In this document: positions 1-6,102 of the stretch, in pieces
Position numbering within the stretch: the first letter of the stretch is position 1
Layout: every line of letters begins with the position of its first letter
Assembly: GCA_038234235.1 (NCBI GenBank)
Contig: JBBSUQ010000134.1
Location: 1-9,461, forward strand
Reading direction: 5' to 3'
Source of the DNA: JBBSUQ01 sp038234235
GTDB lineage: Bacteria; Bacteroidota; Bacteroidia; Flavobacteriales_D; Crocinitomicaceae
Length of the DNA stretch: 9,461 nt
Position numbers and translations under genes: made by a program
The notes under the pieces: model-generated
Told to the model about the DNA's origin: nothing
Databases searched by the model: none
The model's input: the letters and a program-made list of their open reading frames with translations, nothing else

Positions 1-77
1 CCTTCTTCTACAACTTGAGCTTTTGTTGATGTGCAGATTGTTAAAAATGTCATAACTGACAAAAGTGATTTTTTCAT
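1..77 (-). CDS. N-terminus of an exported protein (partial, runs off the left edge)
   Basis: Reading the minus strand from the ATG at 77-75 gives 25 uninterrupted codons to the window edge, beginning MKKSLLSVMTFLTIC. This is a classic signal peptide: two lysines, a hydrophobic core, then S-T-K-A followed by Q, so signal peptidase I cleavage after Ala20 is likely. Cleavage before Gln is very common in Bacteroidota exported proteins. The mature part seen is only about five residues (Q-V-V-E-E), so no function can be given. A TATATTTG box at 102-109 on the same strand sits 24 bases upstream of the start and supports a real gene start here. The gene is divergent from prfC. The call rests on the signal peptide plus promoter; without the rest of the gene it stays moderate. 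Confidence 0.62.
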   Translation of the reverse strand, partial: MKKSLLSVMTFLTICTSTKAQVVEE

Positions 78-101
78 ATGTAATTAATTTAAATTGAGCG
101 G

Positions 102-109
102 CAAATATA
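102..109 (-). promoter_or_regulatory. Bacteroidota -7 box (TATATTTG) for the leftmost gene
   Basis: The minus strand reads TATATTTG, an exact match to the Bacteroidota -7 consensus TAnnTTTG. Transcription would start about 7 bases downstream, leaving a leader of roughly 15-20 bases before the ATG at 77. No TTG-type -33 element is seen at the usual 17-23 base spacing; the upstream sequence is almost pure A/T. Confidence 0.4.
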
Positions 110-198
110 TATAACATTTTTAATTTTCGTTAAAAAATATTAAAAAAATACAAATTGAAGAATAAAAACTATTTGAAATATTAGTAGTTTCTATTAAA

Positions 199-225
199 TT
201 GGGAAGGCATTCAACGCTACTTTTG
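199..225 (+). promoter_or_regulatory. Possible upstream promoter of prfC (TTG ... TACTTTTG)
   Basis: TACTTTTG at 218-225 exactly matches TAnnTTTG, and a TTG lies at 199-201, 16 bases upstream, just short of the usual spacing. If used, the transcript would start near 232 and carry a leader of about 100 bases into prfC, making this a distal promoter in tandem with the box at 303-310. There is no open frame with gene-like features between the two boxes. Confidence 0.3.
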
Positions 226-302
226 TGACACACTTAAAATATTTGAATAGCTCAAAAACAACTTATTTGTACTCATTCCGAGGCGGGTTCAAATTTCCTC
301 AC

Positions 303-310
303 TACCTTTG
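303..310 (+). promoter_or_regulatory. Bacteroidota -7 box (TACCTTTG) of prfC
   Basis: TACCTTTG exactly matches TAnnTTTG and lies 24 bases upstream of the prfC ATG at 335, predicting a start near 317 and a short A-rich leader ending AAGAAAAAA before the ATG. No -33 TTG is present at normal spacing. The last three bases of this box (308-310) are an in-frame TTG that could be mistaken for the start codon. Confidence 0.5.
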
Positions 311-334
311 CAAACTGAAATTTTCAAGAAAAAA

Positions 335-1933
335 ATGAAAAATAAAGAAGCAATAGAAAAAAGACGAACTTTTGGTATTATATCTCACCCAGATGCAGGT
401 AAAACTACGCTGACTGAGAAACTTTTGCTTTTTGGTGGTGCAATTCAAAGCGCAGGTGCAGTAAAAAATAGTAAAATAAAAAAAACTGCTACCTCCGATT
501 TCATGGAAATTGAGAAACAAAGAGGAATTTCTGTCGCAACTTCCGTGATGGCTTTTGAATATGCAGGCAAACAAATAAATATTTTAGACACTCCCGGCCA
601 TAAAGATTTTGCAGAAGACACGTTTAGAACACTTACTGCGGTTGACAGTGTGATTTTGGTGATAGATGCCGCAAGTGGTGTGGAAGAACAAACCCAAAAA
701 TTAATGGATGTTTGTAGAATGCGCAAAACGCCTGTTATTATTTTTGTGAATAAAATGGACCGTGAAGGACGATATACCTTTGATTTATTAGACGAGCTAG
801 AAGAAAACTTAAATATTAAAGTGAGACCGCTAACTTGGCCAATTGGAATGGGCGATAGATTTAAAGGAGTATACAATTTATACGATAAAAATCTTAATCT
901 TTTTCAAGCTAATAAAACTAAAATATCTACAGAAGTTGTTTCAATTAAAAATTTGGAAGACAAACAGCTTGACGAAATTGTAGGAGAAAATGCTGCCAAT
1001 GAATTGCGCGAAGAACTTGAAATAATTGAGGGAGTTTATGACCCTTTTGATAGAGATGCATATTTAGCTGGAGATATTGCCCCAGTGTTTTTTGGATCAG
1101 CAGTTAACAACTTTGGAGTTAAAGAATTACTTGATACTTTTTGTAGAATATCGCCTGCACCAAGAGGTAGAGAAACAGATGTAAAGTTCATTGAACCAAA
1201 TGATGAAAAATTTTCTGGTTTTGTATTTAAAATTCACGCCAATCTAGATCCTAAGCACCGAGACCGAATTGCGTTTTTAAGAATTGTGAGTGGTAAATTT
1301 GAAAGAAATACTTTTTACAACCATGTCAGATTGGGTAAAAAGTTCAAATTCGCTAATCCAACTTCGTTTATGGCACAAGAAAAAAATGTAATCGACGAAG
1401 CTTTTCCAGGCGATGTTATTGGTTTGTACGATACCGGGAATTTTAAAATTGGCGATACTTTAAATGAAGGAGAAAAGTTTATGTTTAAAGGAATTCCTAG
1501 TTTTTCTCCTGAGATATTTCAACAACTGGAAAATCTTGATCCAATGAAATCTAAACAATTAGACAAAGGAATAAATCAATTAATGGATGAAGGTGTAGCC
1601 CAACTATTTATACAACAACCTGGAAACAGAAAAATTGTAGGTACCGTTGGACAATTGCAGTTTGAAGTTATTGCACACAGATTAGAGCATGAATATGGCG
1701 CAAATTGTAGATTTGTTCCTAAAAATTATGTGAAAGCAGTTTGGGTAACATCAGAAAACCTTGAACAGTTAGAAACGTTTCAAAGAGCGAAGAGCAACAG
1801 TCTAGCTAAAGATAAAGACGGAAATCTAGTTTTTCTTGCTGAAACTCCTTTTTTATTGACAATTGCAGAGCAAGATTATCCAGATTTAACTTTCCACAAA
1901 ACCTCAGCTTTCAAGCTTGATGCAGTTTCTTAA
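335..1933 (+). CDS. prfC: Peptide chain release factor 3 (RF3), translational GTPase
   Basis: RF3 is a cytoplasmic GTPase that binds the ribosome after peptide release and expels RF1 or RF2 so they can recycle. Starting at the ATG at 335 the protein has 532 residues, close to the usual length (E. coli about 529). GTPase motifs are all present: the P-loop HPDAGKT at residues 18-24, the switch I segment QRGISV at 62-67, DTPGH at 85-89, NKMD at 139-142 and the G5 GSA at 254-256. HPDAGKT and QRGISV distinguish RF3 from EF-G, LepA and TypA. Domain II and the C-terminal domain follow, the latter with VGQLQFEV and ending YPDLTFHKTSAF, as in RF3. An in-frame TTG at 308 would add nine residues, but it lies inside the -7 promoter box, so the ATG is preferred. 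The gene is monocistronic by layout, convergent with the methyltransferase gene 25 bases downstream. No missing key residue or frameshift was seen. Confidence 0.97.
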   Translation: MKNKEAIEKRRTFGIISHPDAGKTTLTEKLLLFGGAIQSAGAVKNSKIKKTATSDFMEIEKQRGISVATSVMAFEYAGKQINILDTPGHKDFAEDTFRTLTAVDSVILVIDAASGVEEQTQKLMDVCRMRKTPVIIFVNKMDREGRYTFDLLDELEENLNIKVRPLTWPIGMGDRFKGVYNLYDKNLNLFQANKTKISTEVVSIKNLEDKQLDEIVGENAANELREELEIIEGVYDPFDRDAYLAGDIAPVFFGSAVNNFGVKELLDTFCRISPAPRGRETDVKFIEPNDEKFSGFVFKIHANLDPKHRDRIAFLRIVSGKFERNTFYNHVRLGKKFKFANPTSFMAQEKNVIDEAFPGDVIGLYDTGNFKIGDTLNEGEKFMFKGIPSFSPEIFQQLENLDPMKSKQLDKGINQLMDEGVAQLFIQQPGNRKIVGTVGQLQFEVIAHRLEHEYGANCRFVPKNYVKAVWVTSENLEQLETFQRAKSNSLAKDKDGNLVFLAETPFLLTIAEQDYPDLTFHKTSAFKLDAVS

Positions 1934-1958
1934 TTTTTGAATTTTCTAATTAATAAGG

Positions 1959-2729
1959 CTAAGACTTTCTAGCAATATATAAAATCTCTGAGTTTGAAAG
2001 TCGGTATCTATTTATTTGTTCTGGCGTGAAAACTGTACTTGTAACGTATTCTTCTACAGTAAAACCAGCCTTTTCCAAATATTGCGGATAATCTAATCCG
2101 AACAATCTTAGGTGGTCTTTTTGCCAATAATGTTTTTCTCTTTCTTCTGGGCTGGTTATGGTTTTATCCTCGTAAGTAACAGGATTCTTGAAATCTTGTG
2201 GAACCTGCATAATTGCCCAACCACCCACTTTCATCACTCTGTATAATTCTTTCATGCATTGAATTGGGTCTTCTACGTGTTCCATCACATGATTACAAAA
2301 TACAACATCAAAACGATTGTCTTCCAGAGGAATGTGATGCAAATCGAAATGCATATCGGCAATTGGAGATTCGATATCTGCAGTTAAATAAGTAAGATTT
2401 TTTTGAGCCTTAAATTTTGCATGAAAACATTGTTCTGGCGCAATATGTAGCAACGATAAAGGTTCTGTGAAAAATTTTGTTTCATTTTTGAGGTATAACC
2501 ATAATAATCTATGTCTTTCTAAAGTTAAATCTTTAGGACATAGCACATTGTTTCGGTGAGAAACACTTGTACCATACGATAAAAATTTTCTGAAAGTGGT
2601 TTCACAAACAGGACATTCAACCTTTTTACCTTTGTAAATAATTGGTGCTACAGCCTTGAAAGGATAGCTAAGTCTAATTAATAAAGGTCTTGGTAATTTA
2701 TTTAATAAGAATCTATATACATTTTTCAT
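1959..2729 (-). CDS. Class I SAM-dependent methyltransferase with N-terminal zinc-knuckle-like element
   Basis: This 256-residue protein has a Methyltransf_11-like Rossmann core. The SAM-binding strand is LLHIAPEQ at residues 93-100, where most relatives of the superfamily have a DxGxG motif; HIAPEQ is, from memory, normal for this particular family. An acidic TADIESPIAD follows at 116-125. The next core strand is FDVVFCNHVMEHVEDP at 140-155, then LYRVMKVGGWAIMQVP. Ahead of the core are CPVC at 39-42 and LCPKDLTLERHRLL at 63-76, resembling a treble-clef zinc site in which the last ligand is Asp67 instead of Cys. The N-terminus is basic with a moderately hydrophobic patch but is not a clear signal peptide, so a cytoplasmic location is likely. 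The ATG is firm because a TAG lies three codons upstream in frame. The substrate is unknown; relatives are often near glycan biosynthesis genes, but nothing nearby here says so. It is convergent with prfC and divergent from ptrB. Confidence 0.85.
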   Translation of the reverse strand: MKNVYRFLLNKLPRPLLIRLSYPFKAVAPIIYKGKKVECPVCETTFRKFLSYGTSVSHRNNVLCPKDLTLERHRLLWLYLKNETKFFTEPLSLLHIAPEQCFHAKFKAQKNLTYLTADIESPIADMHFDLHHIPLEDNRFDVVFCNHVMEHVEDPIQCMKELYRVMKVGGWAIMQVPQDFKNPVTYEDKTITSPEEREKHYWQKDHLRLFGLDYPQYLEKAGFTVEEYVTSTVFTPEQINRYRLSNSEILYIARKS

Positions 2730-2827
2730 TTTAGTCTATTCTTTACAGAAAATATCGATTTTCAGGTGTAAAAGTAAGCATTGAATGATTAATTTAAGAA
2801 ATACAATGAAATGAATTTAAATCCTAT

Positions 2828-2835
2828 TAAATTTG
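2828..2835 (+). promoter_or_regulatory. Bacteroidota -7 box (TAAATTTG) of the oligopeptidase operon
   Basis: TAAATTTG exactly matches TAnnTTTG and ends 18 bases before the ATG at 2854. The predicted transcript start near 2842 leaves a leader of only about 12 bases. No -33 TTG is found at normal spacing (the nearest upstream TTG, at 2781, is too far). The TTG at 2833-2835 inside the box is in frame with the gene but is unlikely to be the start codon. The box would drive both ptrB and the overlapping downstream gene. Confidence 0.45.
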
Positions 2836-2853
2836 TGTGCCAAATATTACATC

Positions 2854-4929
2854 ATGAAATTACTTTTAATAATCCTTATTTTTTCACCTCTTATGAGCAT
2901 TGCACAGCCAACAGCAACTATTATTAATAAAAAATTAGAACACTTAAATGACACACGAGTTGATCCCTATTTTTGGATGAATCAACGTGATTCAAAAGAA
3001 GTTTTAGAATATCTTGATGCTGAAAATTCTTACACCAAAAGTTATTTCGATAAATTGCAGCCGACAGTTAATAAACTTCTTGCAGAATTTGAACAAAGAA
3101 TTGATCCTAATGAAGAAAATGTACCCTACGAAGTTAATGGGATCACCTATCAATCTAAAAACATAGAAGGAAAAGACTATGAAGTTTTATATCAAATAAA
3201 AAATGGCAAACAAAGCGTTTATTTTGATGAAAATGAACGAGCAAAAGGAAAGAGTTTTTATAGCTTGGCAGATTGGAGTCCTTCTACTAACAATAATTTG
3301 CTTGCATTTAGTGAAGATTTTGTAGGCAGAAGAAAGTACACCATTCGATTTAGAGACAATCTTAAAAATGTAATACTAAAAGAAGAAATTACAAACACTG
3401 ATGGAAACATTGTTTGGGCAAATGACAATAAAACAATTTTTTACGTCAGAAAAGATGAACAAACTTTAAGAGAATTTCAAATAATGAGACACACTTTGGG
3501 CACCAGCAGTAGCAAAGATGTAATTGTTTATGAAGAAAAAGACGAAAGATTTTCAGTTTTTTTGAGCAAAAGTTTAACAAAGAAATTTGTTTATATTCAC
3601 TCTCAAAGCAGCACCACAAATGAAACATTGTTGATTGATGCAGATAAACCCGATACAAAACCACAAATTTTTTTAGCGAGAAAACAAGATCATTTATACG
3701 AAGTTGAGCATCATTTAAATGGATTTTATATTTTAAGCAATTACAAAGCCGTAAATAATAGTATTTTATTCAGTTCAAGCATACCAACAAAAGTTGAAAA
3801 CATGCAAACAATTTTGGCAAATGACGATAAAATATTTTTGGAAAACTTAAATGTTTTAAATGAATATTTAATAATTCAGAAACGAGAAAATGGATTGCTG
3901 GAAATTGAAATTAGAAATATTGGAGATAAAAAAGTTAAAAAAATAAACTTCGATGAAGAAGCTTATTATGTTTCTGCAATAAATTTTGACGATTACAACA
4001 GCACTAAAATTAAATTTGTTTATAATTCACTAACTACGCCGAGCACTTGCTTTAATTATGATATTCCGAGCGATATTAGAGTTGAATATTTCACAAAAAA
4101 ATTAAGAGATCCCAATTTTAAATCTAGCGATTATCAGTCAGAAAGAATTTGGGCATTGGCTAATGACGGTACCGAAATTCCTATTACAATAGTTTATAAA
4201 AAAGGAATTAAATTATCAGAAGCTCCACTTTTACTTTACGGCTATGGCTCTTATGGAATAACTATTCCCGATGTTTTTAGTGCGACAAGAATAAGTCTTT
4301 TAGACAGAGGTTTTGTTTATGCAATTGCACACATTCGAGGAAGTAAATATTTGGGTGAAAACTGGTATCAAGATGGTAAATTTCTTAAAAAGAAAAATAC
4401 ATTTACAGATTTTATAAATTCTGCTGAATGGTTGGCAAGAAAAGGGTATTGTGCCGAAGATAAAATTTTTGCGCAAGGAGGAAGCGCAGGTGGATTGCTA
4501 ATGGGTGCAGTAGCCAACATGGCGCCGTATCTTTTTAAAGGCATAATTGCTCAAGTTCCGTTTGTGGATGTTGTGAGCACCATGCTCGATGAAACTATCC
4601 CATTAACAGTGGGAGAATACGAAGAATGGGGAAATCCTAATGTACAAAAATATTATGATTACATGTTGAGTTATTCACCGTATGACAATATTCACAAAAT
4701 GGATTACCCTTCAATGTTTATTACAACCGGATATCATGATTCGCAAGTTCAATATTGGGAACCTGCAAAGTGGGTAGCAAAATTACGTACCATGAAAACA
4801 GATAATAATATTCTTATGTTTGATTGTAACATGGATGCAGGTCATGGTGGTGGGTCTGGCCGAAGTACTGAAAGATTAGAAAAAGCGAAAGAATTTGCAT
4901 TTATTTTAAGTCTTTTAAATCTTGAGTAA
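2854..4929 (+). CDS. ptrB: Oligopeptidase B, family S9A serine peptidase, with signal peptide
   Basis: Oligopeptidase B cuts short peptides after Arg or Lys. From the ATG at 2854 the protein has 691 residues (E. coli PtrB about 686). The N-terminal segment RVDPYFWMNQRD and a YLDAENSYT helix are typical, followed by the beta-propeller (roughly residues 75-410) and the alpha/beta-hydrolase domain. The triad is Ser544 in GGSAGG, Asp629 in GYHDSQV and His664 in DAGHGGGSGR. The triad spacings of 85 and 35 match oligopeptidase B (Ser532, Asp617, His652) better than prolyl oligopeptidase. VPFVDVVSTMLDE and GEYEEWGNP are diagnostic; Glu588 and Glu590 fall where the S1-pocket glutamates for basic P1 residues lie. 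The usual RGG before the conserved LG is RGS here. Unlike the cytosolic E. coli enzyme, it starts MKLLLIILIFSPLMSIA followed by QP, a signal peptide cleaved after Ala17, so it should be periplasmic. It overlaps the next gene by 8 bases. Confidence 0.93.
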   Translation: MKLLLIILIFSPLMSIAQPTATIINKKLEHLNDTRVDPYFWMNQRDSKEVLEYLDAENSYTKSYFDKLQPTVNKLLAEFEQRIDPNEENVPYEVNGITYQSKNIEGKDYEVLYQIKNGKQSVYFDENERAKGKSFYSLADWSPSTNNNLLAFSEDFVGRRKYTIRFRDNLKNVILKEEITNTDGNIVWANDNKTIFYVRKDEQTLREFQIMRHTLGTSSSKDVIVYEEKDERFSVFLSKSLTKKFVYIHSQSSTTNETLLIDADKPDTKPQIFLARKQDHLYEVEHHLNGFYILSNYKAVNNSILFSSSIPTKVENMQTILANDDKIFLENLNVLNEYLIIQKRENGLLEIEIRNIGDKKVKKINFDEEAYYVSAINFDDYNSTKIKFVYNSLTTPSTCFNYDIPSDIRVEYFTKKLRDPNFKSSDYQSERIWALANDGTEIPITIVYKKGIKLSEAPLLLYGYGSYGITIPDVFSATRISLLDRGFVYAIAHIRGSKYLGENWYQDGKFLKKKNTFTDFINSAEWLARKGYCAEDKIFAQGGSAGGLLMGAVANMAPYLFKGIIAQVPFVDVVSTMLDETIPLTVGEYEEWGNPNVQKYYDYMLSYSPYDNIHKMDYPSMFITTGYHDSQVQYWEPAKWVAKLRTMKTDNNILMFDCNMDAGHGGGSGRSTERLEKAKEFAFILSLLNLE

Positions 4930-5908
4930 AAAATATTACTTTTTATTTCTATTTAGTATTGTTTGCTTTTTTTACAAAGCTCAAGACAGTACTGGCTTTA
5001 ATAATTATAAAAACAATGTAGTTCTTTATGCCGATTTAGGTTTTAACAATGCGCCTTTTTCAATAAAATATAATTTTCCAAAAGGAATAGATAAAATAAA
5101 ATATCGAAACAATTATAAAGCAGTTCTAGGATTTGGAATTGCATACAAATGGTTTGCATTCAGAATAGGATTTGATTTACCGGGATCTTTACGACCAGTA
5201 TCAAAATATGGCAACACCAGTTATTTAGATATCGGAACCGATTTTACTATTAAGCGTACTTTAATTGATATAGATTTTCACAATTACAACGGTTACGCAA
5301 TAAAAAACGCATATCGTTGGAATGATAGTTTGGATTCTCAACATCCTAATGATGTGCAACCAACAATTCAAGCAGCTAGTTTTTCCATTAATGTTTGGTG
5401 GTTTAAAAATAAAGAATTTAAAATGCAAGGTTTGCGTTTAAAAACAGGCTCGTTTAACAAAAAAGTTACATCTTTCTACCTTCGCAGTACAATGAACATT
5501 CATGGCGCAGGCAATCAAGGAAAGTCACTTATACCAATAGATTTACAAGATACGAGTGATACAAAAACTGCATTACTTGGAGTATCTGCTTTTGATTTTG
5601 GTGTAATACCTGGTTATGTTTATCATAATAATCACAACAATTGGATTTATGCCTTTATGGTAGGTTTTGCACCAGTTATTCAAGTTAAATTATTTGAGCT
5701 GCCCGGTGTCACTAGAACTTTTACTGGCTTGGCCCCACGCTACGATATAAGACTGTATGGAGGTTATTCGGTTGATCGTTATTTCGTAATTCTTTCAGCG
5801 GAGTTTGATAATAAAAGCATTCGCTATGACAATTTAAAATTTCACCAAACCTATTATTTTCTAAAAATTGCGGCTGGTATTAGGTTGCAGAAAAAAGAGA
5901 AAAAATAG
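4922..5908 (+). CDS. DUF4421-like predicted outer-membrane beta-barrel protein (TTG start)
   Basis: This 328-residue protein starts with a signal peptide (SKKYYFLFLFSIVCFFYKA, cleavage before Gln21) and continues with alternating hydrophobic and polar residues and many aromatics. Examples are FGIAYKWFAFRIGFDLPG, DIRLYGGYSVDRYFVILSAE and the C-terminal YYFLKIAAGIRL, all in keeping with outer-membrane beta strands. The layout, including a mid-protein QPTIQAASFSINVWWF stretch and a strand-rich C-terminal half, resembles the Bacteroidota family DUF4421, recognised from memory. Its function is unknown. The start is the TTG at 4922: an in-frame TAA at 4916 blocks any start farther upstream than codon 4919, and no ATG lies before or within the signal peptide. 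This TTG sits inside the last codons of ptrB, overlapping its stop by 8 bases, which suggests translational coupling and a shared promoter at 2828-2835. The CDS is confident; the family name is moderate. Confidence 0.8.
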   Translation: MSKKYYFLFLFSIVCFFYKAQDSTGFNNYKNNVVLYADLGFNNAPFSIKYNFPKGIDKIKYRNNYKAVLGFGIAYKWFAFRIGFDLPGSLRPVSKYGNTSYLDIGTDFTIKRTLIDIDFHNYNGYAIKNAYRWNDSLDSQHPNDVQPTIQAASFSINVWWFKNKEFKMQGLRLKTGSFNKKVTSFYLRSTMNIHGAGNQGKSLIPIDLQDTSDTKTALLGVSAFDFGVIPGYVYHNNHNNWIYAFMVGFAPVIQVKLFELPGVTRTFTGLAPRYDIRLYGGYSVDRYFVILSAEFDNKSIRYDNLKFHQTYYFLKIAAGIRLQKKEKK

Positions 5909-6102
5909 ATTAAGTGCACCGATTTTATGACATCAAACGCCTTAAATTTTCATTTCAACAGTGTAAATTTCGAACAATCTGTTTAAAACTAAGCTTAAAA
6001 TAAGTATTGCGTTTAAAATATAACTTAATTTAATTTAGGCATAAATTTTTTATATTAGTATATTAATTATTAATACTTTAGACGCCTTAATACTGATTTG
6101 AC
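5909..6102. other. AT-rich intergenic leader before the giant surface gene
   Basis: This 194-base gap has no gene-like open frame. No exact TAnnTTTG box is present; the nearest are TAAATTTC at 5964-5971 and TACTTTAG at 6074-6081, each one base off in the core. An imperfect AT-only inverted repeat with AGTAT and ATACT arms occupies about 6057-6077. No GC-rich hairpin with a T-run follows the stop at 5908, so no intrinsic terminator is called. The promoter of the giant gene is therefore unassigned. Confidence 0.5.

Noticed and set aside
279..300. A stretch containing GGGTTCAAAT that resembles a tRNA T-arm loop.
   Set aside because: The flanking five-base stem does not pair, and no acceptor, D or anticodon arm can be built upstream. 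It is not a tRNA.
445..876. A 143-codon open frame on the minus strand inside prfC.
   Set aside because: It is fully antisense to a highly conserved GTPase domain and has no family resemblance; it is a shadow of prfC.
1934..1958. Possible bidirectional terminator between the convergent prfC and methyltransferase genes.
   Set aside because: The 25 bases are nearly all A/T and do not form a continuous stem; the partial CTTA/TAAG pairing breaks at once.
2769..2776. TACTTTTA on the minus strand, 40 bases upstream of the methyltransferase start, as a possible -7 box.
   Set aside because: It lacks the final G of TAnnTTTG and has no -33 TTG at proper spacing; too weak to call.
5937..6090. Nine-base direct repeat ACGCCTTAA at 5937-5945 and 6082-6090.
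   Set aside because: One short pair 145 bases apart could arise by chance, and it has no symmetry or promoter-related position that suggests an operator.
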